From contig JAUIMM010000169.1 in NCBI GenBank assembly GCA_031769625.1, positions 10,846,001 to 10,910,000 on the forward strand: 64,000 nt of DNA, given 5' to 3'. The translations under genes and the position numbers were made by a program. The stretch comes from Taudactylus pleione. Taxonomy: Eukaryota; Chordata; Amphibia; Anura; Myobatrachidae. This document shows, one piece after another, positions 1-7,582 of this stretch (position 1 is the stretch's first letter; each line of letters begins with the position of its first letter). Below the pieces are notes generated by a model. The model did not search any database. It saw only the letters and a program-made list of their open reading frames with translations, and was not told the origin of the DNA.

Positions 1-968
1 ATCCCTGGTGATGCTCTGCCAGGCCTCTACTGCAAATGTCTTCAGTTCCTGCTTGTTCTTGGGGCATTTTCCCTTCAGTTTTGTCTTCATCAAGTGAAAT
101 GCATGCTCAATCGGATTCAGGTCAGGGGATTGACTTGGCCATTGCATAACATTCCACTTTTTAGCCTTAAAAAACTCTTTGGTTGCTTTTGCAGTATGCT
201 TCGGGTCATTGTCCATCTGCACTGTGAAGCGCTGTCCAATGAGTTCTGAAGCATTTGACTGAATATGAGCATATAATATTACCCAAAACACTTCAGAATT
301 AATTCTGCTGCTTTTGTCAGCAGTCACATCATCAATAAATACAAGGGAACCAGTTCCATTGGCAGCGATACATGCCCCCGCCATGACACTACCACGACCA
401 TGCTTCACTGATGAGGTGGTATGTTTTGGATCATGAGCAGTTCCTTTCCTTCTCTTCTCTTCCCATCATTCTGGTACAAGTTGATCTTTGTCTCATCTGT
501 CCATAGGATGTTGTTCTAGAACTGTAATGGCTTTTTTAGATGTTGTTTGGCAAACTCTAATCTGGTCTTCCTGTTTTTGTGGCTCACCAATGGTTTACAA
601 CTTGTGGTGAATCCTCTATATTCACTCTTGTGAAGTCTTCTCTTGATTGTTGACTTTGACACATATACATCTACCTCCTGGAGAGTGTTCTTGATTTGGC
701 CAACTATTGTCAAGGGGTTTTTCTTCACCAGGGAAATAATTCTTTTGTCATCCACCACAGTTGTTTTCCGTGGTCTTCTGGGTCTTTTGGTGTTGCTGAG
801 CTCTCCGGTGCATTCTTTCTTTTTAAGAATGTTCCAAACAGTTGATTTGGCCACGCCTAATGTTTTTGCTATCTCTCTGATGGGTTTGTTTTGATTTTTC
901 AGCCTAATGATGGCTTGCTTCACTGATCGTGACAGCGCTTTGGATCTCATATTGAGAGTTGACGGCAA
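1..968 (-). pseudogene. Tc1-family transposase, inactivated, C-terminus off the window
   Basis: A cut-and-paste transposase of the Tc1 family. The N-terminal 150 residues (968 to 516) are open and contain the paired-like helix-turn-helix DNA-binding region (IREIAKTLGVAKSTVWNILKK) and the second domain up to KSTIKRRLHKSEYRGFTTSCKP. A stop codon at about 514-516 falls exactly where the family has a tryptophan before NNILWTDETK, the first catalytic Asp block. About 70 bases further on the frame shifts within a GGGAAGAGAAGAGAAGG purine run; the family motifs KHTTSSVKHGRG and later FTVQMDNDPKHTAKATK (second Asp) and SPDLNPIEHAF (third acidic residue) are then readable in a different frame down to base 1 (VEAWQSITRD). 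One nonsense and one frameshift make this copy non-autonomous. Confidence 0.9.
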
Positions 969-1309
969 CTGATTCCAAATGCAAATGTCACACCTAGAAT
1001 CAACTCCAGACCTTTTACCTGCTTAATTGATAATGAAATAACGAGGGAATAGCCCACACCTGTCCATGAAATAGCTTTTGAGTTGATAGTCCCATTACTT
1101 TTGGCCCCTTAAAAAGTGGGAGGCACATATTGAAACTGTTGTAATTCCTACACCGTTGACTCGATTTGGATGTAATTACCCTCAAATTAAATCTGAAAGT
1201 CTGCAGTTAAAGCACATCATGTTTGTTTCATTTCAAAACCATTGTGGTGGTGAATAGAGGCCAAAATCTGAAAATTCTGTCAATGTCCCAATATTTATGG
1301 ACCTGACTG
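1..1309 (-). mobile_element. Tc1/mariner DNA transposon, one end present, other end outside the window
   Basis: Reading the minus strand, the element starts with a terminal inverted repeat beginning CAGTCAGGTCCATAAATAT (plus-strand end at about 1309) next to a TA dinucleotide at 1310-1311, the obligatory target site of this superfamily. The subterminal stretch (about 1080-1300) is the usual non-coding leader before the transposase. The opposite end lies beyond base 1. The flanking DNA on the right is a TA-rich tract, which would offer many target sites. Confidence 0.9.
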
Positions 1310-1311
1310 TA

Positions 1312-1401
1312 TATATACACAGTATACACACTGTATATATATATATTTGTCCAGTATTTGTAATTGATATATATATACATATGCAGTATATATAAATGTA
1401 A

Positions 1402-1442
<41 letters not shown>

Positions 1443-1528
1443 TTCATATATGTATATAAATTATACTGTGTATGTGTATATATTAATAATATACAGAGGT
1501 TGTGTATGATTCTCATATATATAGATAT
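1312..1528. repeat. TA-rich microsatellite tract
   Basis: Alternating TATA/ATAC sequence with a pure (TA)n core at about 1411-1438. It separates the Tc1 end from the PLE complex. A similar TA-rich tract follows the complex at 10036-10096, so the PLE complex may have inserted into a single TA-rich locus. Short ORFs here are artefacts of the repeat. Confidence 0.85.
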
Positions 1529-1998
1529 ATATATATTCCAAGGGTGAACCGGCACTCAAAAAATAATAGAGATATGTGCCAGGGTGCCTTCTGTAAGTGT
1601 CCAATATTCATGCAAAGAATCAGCGGCACTCCTGGACTGGTATCATAAGCAAAAAAAGGGTTTAATACATGCCAAACTGCCGACGTTTCAGAGCCAGACA
1701 CGGCCCTTTTCTCAAGGCTGGCATAACAATATTAAATATATAAACAGCAGACATAAACACTGCTGAGTCTTACCTTTAAATAGCGGTGTGTTTCCTGTGT
1801 GCCGGCGCCGGCCAGGATAGGCAGGGGGAGGGGTGGCGCGCACGCGGCGGCTCCTGTCCTCCATGGATGACATCACTCCAAAGCTTGTTGGTTGTCATAG
1901 AGACAAACCTCAAGCCTGGTATACTGTCTGTCTGGCCCGCGTCAGCTACAAGGAGAGACAAAGAAACATATTATGTTACATACATGCAATAAACTTAC
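1529..1998 (-). repeat. PLE-A1 3' pseudo-LTR
   Basis: Third copy in the window of the same pseudo-LTR, which also lies at 5388-5860 (minus) and 6119-6594 (plus). It carries the hammerhead-like fold and the GC-rich GCCGGCGCCGGC block. Small differences exist (for example ggggtggcgcgc here versus ggggttggcgcg in the 5' copy). Confidence 0.85.
1669..1724 (-). ncRNA. Hammerhead-ribozyme-like motif, PLE-A1 3' pseudo-LTR
   Basis: Same 56-nt structure as at 6399-6454, on the minus strand. Stem I AUGCC/GGCAU plus GCC/GGC, core UUGAGAA, stem II AGGGCC/GGCUCU, GAAA, then ACGU and C as the cleavage position. The sequence matches the other two copies. Confidence 0.65.
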
Positions 1999-2172
1999 AT
2001 ATAAATATCAGTCGCTTAAGCTATTAACTATGAAAAATACATACAAACTAACTACATATAATATATACCATAGACTAGAACAGCTATAATGATAAACTAC
2101 AGGTAAGTCATCCTAACCACACTTTAAGTGGTTACTCAATACAAAGTAGTGTCTGAGGCGTAACGATTGTCT

Positions 2173-4398
2173 TTACAAAAATACATTAAGAGACAGTTTC
2201 TCATTAAGTCCCGCAGGATGGATCGTATTTAATTTGTGTATCCAGGACGCTTCGAGACGCAGAAGTTTTTCGCCTCTATTTCCTCTCCTTAACGTTGTTG
2301 GAACATGATCAATTAAAATATGTTTCAAAGCAGACAAAGGGTGGTCAGCTAGCAAAAAATGTCTAGCCACAGGTTGCTCAGCCACTTTTTTTAGTAGGGC
2401 TGATTTAATGGCCGATCGGTGTAAAGCCATCCGTTCTCTCACTGTCCTGATGGTCTTACCGACATAATGATATCCGCACGGGCACATTATCAAATAAACT
2501 ACGTATGTTGAAGTACAGGTGAGGACATGTTTTAAATGATATATATGGTCACGATGGGGATGTTTAAATGTTGATCCTGTCATCATATATTGACACGTGG
2601 TACATTTTGTACATTTGTAGCAACCTGGTGCTTTTGCCCGTATAATTTGACCTTCCTGACTGGGATGCACGAATCCAGTTATATCCGTATGGACCACCAT
2701 GTCCCTAATATTTCTGCCTCTTTTGAAGCACGCCATCGGTCGTTTGCCTGTGAAGCAAGGTAAGTCTTTATCAGTTGAAACTATGGGCCATAATGCCCGT
2801 GTGGCTCGCTGGATCACTGGACTACTGGTTTGGTATTCAAGTTTCCAAGGGATAATGTTACCTTTGTCTTTATTTGTAGATTGTAATAACGTGTCTCTTT
2901 GAAGTAGCAGGACCTCATCTCTTTGCTTCCTTAATTGGGTTAAAGAATATCCCCTTGTCACGAACTTGTCTATTATTTTTTCCAACTCTTGTCGAGTATG
3001 ATCAAGGTCACTTGAAATACGTGCAATTCTCATCATTTGTGATTTTGGAAGCCCTCTCACAAGTGATTTAGGATGATGGCTATTGGCCGCAAGTAGGGTA
3101 TTACGATCCGTAGGTTTACTATATACCCCTGTTTTAATACTACCATTTTCGATAGTTACTTGAACGTCAAGATAATTCAATGTAGATGTACTACAGTTAT
3201 AGGTCAATTTAATAGGTGAGTCACGGTTATTAATTTGTTGCATCAGCAACTCAAATGCCATTAAGCCACCAGTCCATAACATAAATAAATCGTCTATGTA
3301 CCTCGTGTAGATAAGTATGTGTTTACTAATTTCTACATTGGAGAAAAACATATCATATTCTTCACTAAACATATAGACGTTTGCGTAGCTCGGGGCTACG
3401 TTACTGCCCATGGCACAGCCGGACACCTGTTGATAAAACTTCCCATTGTATAGAAAATAATTGCGTGACAGCGTAAGTTCTAATAACTTTAAGAAAAAGG
3501 TTTTATCCAGAACAGTCATACGTTGTTGTACAATAAATGTTTTCATGATCTCTATTCCCTTGTTATGGGGGATAGATGTGTATAGACTTGAAACGTCCAT
3601 CACACAAATTAAGGTATCTGGTGGAACCATCGTTACCGTTTTCAATGCCAATAAAAAGGCTGTGGTGTCCTTAATATATGATGGCTGTATAGACACCAAA
3701 GGCTGGAGAATTGTGTCTAGAAACATAGAGATGGGCTGGTATAAGGAGTTCCTAGCCGATATAATCGGTCTTCCCGGGGGTGATTGTAGATTTTTGTGAA
3801 TTTTGGGGACCAAATACATTATAGGCACCACTGGGAACTCTTGTATTAAGGACCGTCTCACCTTGTCACTAATTAAACCGTTATCTTCTGCTTGTATTAA
3901 GATCTGATCCAGCTCTTTTTTATAATCACCAGTGGGGTCCTTAGCCAATTTCTGGTAGGTGTTTATGTCGGCTAGTTGTCTTTCGATTTCTCTCATGTAG
4001 TCCTTCAGATCCTGGATCACAATCGCACCCCCCTTATCGGCGGGGCGGATGATGATATCTCTGTATGCACTCAAATTATCTAGAGCTTCTTTTTCTTTAC
4101 GTGTTAGATTGAAATGTTGAGTAGTCGATGCTTGAATATACCTAGAAACAGAATCATCCAAAAGACGGTTAAAAGTCTTTAACGATGTATTGGTGGATTG
4201 GGGGTCAAACGTGGAGGTGCTGCGTACTTGCAAAAATGATGAAAACGGGTTATTGGATTCCGATGGTACCTTTGTTTGAAAAAATTCTTTCAGTCTAAGG
4301 TTGCGAGAGAACCGATGTAAGTCTACCTGCCATGTCAAGTCCTTGTGAATGTTGGTGGGGACAAAGGTTAAACCTTTGTTAAGTACACTAACCTCCAT
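2173..4398 (-). CDS. PLE-A1 ORF2: reverse transcriptase with C-terminal GIY-YIG endonuclease (741 aa, intact)
   Basis: Single open frame from an ATG at 4398. The N-terminus has the PLE-typical LNKGLTFVPT motif, followed by RPADKGGAIVIQD (about residue 118), VPKIHK and GRPIISARNS, the RT A motif CVMDVSSLYTSIPH, the B-like motif GCAMGSNVAPSYANVYM, and the catalytic YIDD at about 367-370. Next come LNYLDVQV and a linker. A Cys cluster (CYKCTKCTTC, about 592-601) precedes the GIY-YIG domain, where VVYL and YHYVGKT carry the two signature strands, RERMALHR the Arg, and LRLEASWIHKLNT the Glu (about 716). Length and order match autonomous PLEs of the Neptune/Poseidon type, but the clade is not proven. 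It differs from the right-hand copy by one residue I can see (Arg versus Gly in TTLRRGNRGEK). It would reverse transcribe PLE RNA at a cleaved target. Confidence 0.93.
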   Translation of the reverse strand: MEVSVLNKGLTFVPTNIHKDLTWQVDLHRFSRNLRLKEFFQTKVPSESNNPFSSFLQVRSTSTFDPQSTNTSLKTFNRLLDDSVSRYIQASTTQHFNLTRKEKEALDNLSAYRDIIIRPADKGGAIVIQDLKDYMREIERQLADINTYQKLAKDPTGDYKKELDQILIQAEDNGLISDKVRRSLIQEFPVVPIMYLVPKIHKNLQSPPGRPIISARNSLYQPISMFLDTILQPLVSIQPSYIKDTTAFLLALKTVTMVPPDTLICVMDVSSLYTSIPHNKGIEIMKTFIVQQRMTVLDKTFFLKLLELTLSRNYFLYNGKFYQQVSGCAMGSNVAPSYANVYMFSEEYDMFFSNVEISKHILIYTRYIDDLFMLWTGGLMAFELLMQQINNRDSPIKLTYNCSTSTLNYLDVQVTIENGSIKTGVYSKPTDRNTLLAANSHHPKSLVRGLPKSQMMRIARISSDLDHTRQELEKIIDKFVTRGYSLTQLRKQRDEVLLLQRDTLLQSTNKDKGNIIPWKLEYQTSSPVIQRATRALWPIVSTDKDLPCFTGKRPMACFKRGRNIRDMVVHTDITGFVHPSQEGQIIRAKAPGCYKCTKCTTCQYMMTGSTFKHPHRDHIYHLKHVLTCTSTYVVYLIMCPCGYHYVGKTIRTVRERMALHRSAIKSALLKKVAEQPVARHFLLADHPLSALKHILIDHVPTTLRRGNRGEKLLRLEASWIHKLNTIHPAGLNEKLSLNVFL

Positions 4399-4430
4399 AT
4401 CCGTAAGGGTTCTAGATGATAAATTACAAA

Positions 4431-5300
4431 TTAAGTTTTCTTTTTGGAGGATAGACCTTTTATACCTCGTGTTTTGACCCCCCCGGCGGGTGGCAGTCCT
4501 TTTATGGCACTCTCCCCTGTTGCCATAGCTGTTGAATCTAAAGGGACTGATTGTCTATCCCCACTTTCATCTGAATCGCGAATTGCGAATTCACTGTCAC
4601 TATTGGACGTGACTGTGTCTATTTGCTTATTTTCTCGTCTAACTCTCCACCCTTGGCGCTGTTGTCTTTGCTTTTGAAAAGACTGAGATCTTGTGTCCCC
4701 ACCTGTCAGCCAGCGGTACACGTGATTATTCTCATAGTCATCGCACACCACCAGCTTTTTGTTACGCTTGAATTTAATTAATTCATGGCGATATGTCTCA
4801 CTCTGTTTCTGTAGTTTTTGGAGTAGTTCCACACTGCTTTCACTATCGAAGCTGGATTTAGATTTAGTAGCTAGAGCTTCAATTTTATCCCTGGTCTTGG
4901 CCAGTTCAAGCCCTGCTTCATGAATGACAAGCAGCATTAGGTCCATGCTGCATTTATTAACCACTCCTACCCATTTCCTACAAAAATCAGGGTTTTGCCT
5001 CCCTATGGTGGGAGCGTTTTTCACACGGAATCCCCGCGGTATCATTTGATCCCTGTAGTATTCTGAAAGGGATATTCCGTGCAGGAGATATTCTGTTTCC
5101 CGTTTTTTCAATTTTAACATTTGGTGATAATAGTCTTTTGCATCGTCTTTATGGTCTGTAGAAGGCCAGTGTTCTTTAAACAAAATGTGTTCAGCTTCAG
5201 TATCAGTGAAGCTGTGTAGTATTCCCTTAGGTAAGGTGATGCCTGAGAATCCAGCCGGATATTCCCCGCCACTCTGTAGATTAGAGCTGTTTTGTTCCAT
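4431..5300 (-). CDS. PLE-A1 ORF1, coiled-coil-like accessory protein (289 aa)
   Basis: The open frame extends upstream to 5462 only by a TTG codon. The first in-frame ATG is at 5300 (MEQNSSNLQSGGEYPAG) and is the likelier start. The product has a basic, helical middle region (about KTRDKIEALATKSKSSF to LLQKLQKQSETYRHELIKF) that looks like a coiled coil, then a low-complexity acidic/Ser-rich part and a Lys-rich end (GIKGLSSKKKT). It lacks recognisable catalytic motifs. It ends 32 bases before the ORF2 ATG in the same orientation, so ORF2 needs reinitiation, a separate transcript or recoding. By position it probably binds RNA or assembles the RNP; that is inference. The translation is identical in the right-hand copy. 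Confidence 0.8.
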   Translation of the reverse strand: MEQNSSNLQSGGEYPAGFSGITLPKGILHSFTDTEAEHILFKEHWPSTDHKDDAKDYYHQMLKLKKRETEYLLHGISLSEYYRDQMIPRGFRVKNAPTIGRQNPDFCRKWVGVVNKCSMDLMLLVIHEAGLELAKTRDKIEALATKSKSSFDSESSVELLQKLQKQSETYRHELIKFKRNKKLVVCDDYENNHVYRWLTGGDTRSQSFQKQRQQRQGWRVRRENKQIDTVTSNSDSEFAIRDSDESGDRQSVPLDSTAMATGESAIKGLPPAGGVKTRGIKGLSSKKKT

Positions 5301-5387
5301 GCTGTATATGTTACTCTCCAAACAGGTAACTGCCAGTAAAGAGTTGAATGGTGCCTTGTTCCAAGCGGGACCTTGCAATCCCAAATG

Positions 5388-5860
5388 TATATATTCCAAG
5401 GGTGAACCGGCACTCAAAAAATAATAGAGATATGTGCCAGGGTGCCTTCTGTAAGTGTCCAATATTCATGCAAAGAATCAGCGGCACTCCTGGACTGGTA
5501 TCATAAGCAAAAAAAGGGTTTAATACATGCCAAACTGCCGACGTTTCAGAGCCAGACACGGCCCTTTTCTCAAGGCTGGCATAACAATATTAAATATATA
5601 AACAGCAGACATAAACACTGCTGAGTCTTACCTTTAAATAGCGGTGTGTTTCCTGTGTGCCGGCGCCGGCCAGGACAGGCAGGGGGAGGGGTTGGCGCGC
5701 ACGCGGCGGCTCCTGTCCTCCATGGATGACATCACTCCAAAGCTTGTTGGTTGTCATAGAGACAAACCTCAAGCCTGGTATACTGTCTGTCTGGCCCGCG
5801 TCAGCTACAAGGAGAGACAAAGAAACATATTATGTTACATACATGCAATAAACTTACATA
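5388..5860 (-). repeat. PLE-A1 5' pseudo-LTR
   Basis: Direct repeat of 1529-1998. It begins (minus strand) with TATATGTAAGTTTATTGCATG and runs through a CTCTCCTTGTAG tract, the GC-rich block, TATTTAAAGGTAAGACTC and the hammerhead-like fold into the ORF1 leader. It abuts the inversion point at 5860/5861. Confidence 0.85.
5527..5582 (-). ncRNA. Hammerhead-ribozyme-like motif, PLE-A1 5' pseudo-LTR
   Basis: Exact mirror of 6399-6454 (the coordinates sum to 11,981 as for the whole palindrome). Type I arrangement with a two-part stem I. Confidence 0.65.
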
Positions 5861-5862
5861 TA

Positions 5863-6118
5863 CTTCTGCGTCTCGAAGCGTCCTGGATACACAAATTAAA
5901 TACGATCCATCCTGCGGGACTTAATGAGAAACTGTCTCTTAATGTATTTTTGTAAAGACAATCGTTACGCCTCAGACACTACTTTGTATTGAGTAACCAC
6001 TTAAAGTGTGGTTAGGATGACTTACCTGTAGTTTATCATTATAGCTGTTCTAGTCTATGGTATATATTATATGTAGTTAGTTTGTATGTATTTTTCATAG
6101 TTAATAGCTTAAGCGACT
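5863..6118 (+). pseudogene. PLE-A 5'-truncated tail copy (last 30 codons of ORF2 plus 3' UTR)
   Basis: Begins within the GIY-YIG domain at LLRLEASWIHKLNTIHPAG and runs through the ORF2 stop and 3' UTR to AGCGACTGATA. It is joined to the 5' pseudo-LTR of the next copy with loss of the TTTATA seen at the equivalent place in the full copies (9975-9980). Such a truncated head-to-tail copy in front of a full element is typical PLE tandem structure. Here it also forms the loop of the palindrome. Confidence 0.9.
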
Positions 6119-6594
6119 GATATGTAAGTTTATTGCATGTATGTAACATAATATGTTTCTTTGTCTCTCCTTGTAGCTGACGCGGGCCAGACAGACAGTA
6201 TACCAGGCTTGAGGTTTGTCTCTATGACAACCAACAAGCTTTGGAGTGATGTCATCCATGGAGGACAGGAGCCGCCGCGTGCGCACCAACCCCTCCCCCT
6301 GCCTGTCCTGGCCGGCGCCGGCACACAGGAAACACACCGCTATTTAAAGGTAAGACTCAGCAGTGTTTATGTCTGCTGTTTATATATTTAATATTGTTAT
6401 GCCAGCCTTGAGAAAAGGGCCGTGTCTGGCTCTGAAACGTCGGCAGTTTGGCATGTATTAAACCCTTTTTTTGCTTATGATACCAGTCCAGGAGTGCCGC
6501 TGATTCTTTGCATGAATATTGGACACTTACAGAAGGCACCCTGGCACATATCTCTATTATTTTTTGAGTGCCGGTTCACCCTTGGAATATATAC
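6119..6594 (+). repeat. PLE-A2 5' pseudo-LTR
   Basis: Mirror of 5388-5860 with at least one substitution (ggTgcgc here versus ggCgcgc in the left arm). It follows a 5'-truncated tail copy, so the local structure is tail, pseudo-LTR, ORF1, ORF2, the tandem arrangement common in PLEs. Confidence 0.85.
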
Positions 6595-6680
6595 ATTTGG
6601 GATTGCAAGGTCCCGCTTGGAACAAGGCACCATTCAACTCTTTACTGGCAGTTACCTGTTTGGAGAGTAACATATACAGC
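6170..6680 (+). promoter_or_regulatory. Candidate splice signals in the PLE-A leader
   Basis: A polypyrimidine tract ending TTGTAG (AG at 6175-6176), a donor-like AAAG/GTAAGA (GT at 6350-6351) and acceptor-like ATATACAG (AG at 6679-6680) immediately before the ORF1 ATG. Some PLEs retain introns, so a 6350-6680 intron that removes the TTG-led extension and the hammerhead from the message is conceivable. The sequence shows only the motifs. Confidence 0.35.
6399..6454 (+). ncRNA. Hammerhead-ribozyme-like motif, PLE-A2 pseudo-LTR
   Basis: Stem I pairs AUGCC (6399-6403) with GGCAU (6450-6454) and GCC (6405-6407) with GGC (6442-6444) around an internal loop. The core is UUGAGAA (6408-6414). Stem II is AGGGCC (6416-6421) with GGCUCU (6428-6433). 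GAAA is at 6434-6437 and ACGU at 6437-6440 forms a minimal self-complementary stem III; the predicted cleavage follows C6441 (GUC triplet). Type I hammerheads with tiny stem III are known from PLE pseudo-LTRs. The core deviates from CUGANGA at two positions that pair with each other (C3 to U, G8 to A), and one or two extra A residues precede stem II, so activity is uncertain. Confidence 0.65.
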
Positions 6681-7550
6681 ATGGAACAAAACAGCTCTAA
6701 TCTACAGAGTGGCGGGGAATATCCGGCTGGATTCTCAGGCATCACCTTACCTAAGGGAATACTACACAGCTTCACTGATACTGAAGCTGAACACATTTTG
6801 TTTAAAGAACACTGGCCTTCTACAGACCATAAAGACGATGCAAAAGACTATTATCACCAAATGTTAAAATTGAAAAAACGGGAAACAGAATATCTCCTGC
6901 ACGGAATATCCCTTTCAGAATACTACAGGGATCAAATGATACCGCGGGGATTCCGTGTGAAAAACGCTCCCACCATAGGGAGGCAAAACCCTGATTTTTG
7001 TAGGAAATGGGTAGGAGTGGTTAATAAATGCAGCATGGACCTAATGCTGCTTGTCATTCATGAAGCAGGGCTTGAACTGGCCAAGACCAGGGATAAAATT
7101 GAAGCTCTAGCTACTAAATCTAAATCCAGCTTCGATAGTGAAAGCAGTGTGGAACTACTCCAAAAACTACAGAAACAGAGTGAGACATATCGCCATGAAT
7201 TAATTAAATTCAAGCGTAACAAAAAGCTGGTGGTGTGCGATGACTATGAGAATAATCACGTGTACCGCTGGCTGACAGGTGGGGACACAAGATCTCAGTC
7301 TTTTCAAAAGCAAAGACAACAGCGCCAAGGGTGGAGAGTTAGACGAGAAAATAAGCAAATAGACACAGTCACGTCCAATAGTGACAGTGAATTCGCAATT
7401 CGCGATTCAGATGAAAGTGGGGATAGACAATCAGTCCCTTTAGATTCAACAGCTATGGCAACAGGGGAGAGTGCCATAAAAGGACTGCCACCCGCCGGGG
7501 GGGTCAAAACACGAGGTATAAAAGGTCTATCCTCCAAAAAGAAAACTTAA
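6681..7550 (+). CDS. PLE-A2 ORF1, coiled-coil-like accessory protein (289 aa)
   Basis: ATG at 6681 directly follows ATATACAG, a plausible splice acceptor, while the open frame upstream to 6519 begins with TTG and overlaps the pseudo-LTR. The protein is identical to the left-arm ORF1: a helical Lys/Glu-rich middle, a possible coiled coil over LLQKLQKQSETYRHEL, a Cys/Trp-containing segment (FCRKWVGVVNKCSMDL) and a basic C-terminus. There is no enzymatic motif. It ends 32 bases before the ORF2 ATG. A role in RNA binding or RNP assembly is inferred only from position. Confidence 0.8.
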   Translation: MEQNSSNLQSGGEYPAGFSGITLPKGILHSFTDTEAEHILFKEHWPSTDHKDDAKDYYHQMLKLKKRETEYLLHGISLSEYYRDQMIPRGFRVKNAPTIGRQNPDFCRKWVGVVNKCSMDLMLLVIHEAGLELAKTRDKIEALATKSKSSFDSESSVELLQKLQKQSETYRHELIKFKRNKKLVVCDDYENNHVYRWLTGGDTRSQSFQKQRQQRQGWRVRRENKQIDTVTSNSDSEFAIRDSDESGDRQSVPLDSTAMATGESAIKGLPPAGGVKTRGIKGLSSKKKT

Positions 7551-7582
7551 TTTGTAATTTATCATCTAGAACCCTTACGGAT

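Larger units (their letters stand above)
1529..5860 (-). mobile_element. Penelope-like retroelement, left copy (PLE-A1), full length
   Basis: Minus-strand order is pseudo-LTR (5860 to about 5388), ORF1, ORF2 (RT plus GIY-YIG), 3' UTR, second pseudo-LTR (about 1998 to 1529). Both ORFs are open. The direct pseudo-LTR repeats flanking one coding unit, the RT of PLE type and the C-terminal GIY-YIG nuclease are diagnostic of Penelope-like elements, which prime from a nicked or exposed 3' end. The 3' pseudo-LTR ends inside the TA-rich tract near 1529, so its exact boundary is blurred. It is the mirror image of the copy at 6121-10035. Confidence 0.92.

Noticed and set aside
1295..1555. ORF with Tyr/Ile-rich product
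   Set aside because: Pure translation of TA/CA microsatellites; similar ORFs at 9989-10699 and 21940-22226 rejected for the same reason.
6519..6680. N-terminal 54 residues of the longer ORF1 (MDTYRRHPG...)
   Set aside because: The frame starts at TTG and lies in the pseudo-LTR; the first ATG is at 6681. The same applies to 5462-5301 on the other arm.
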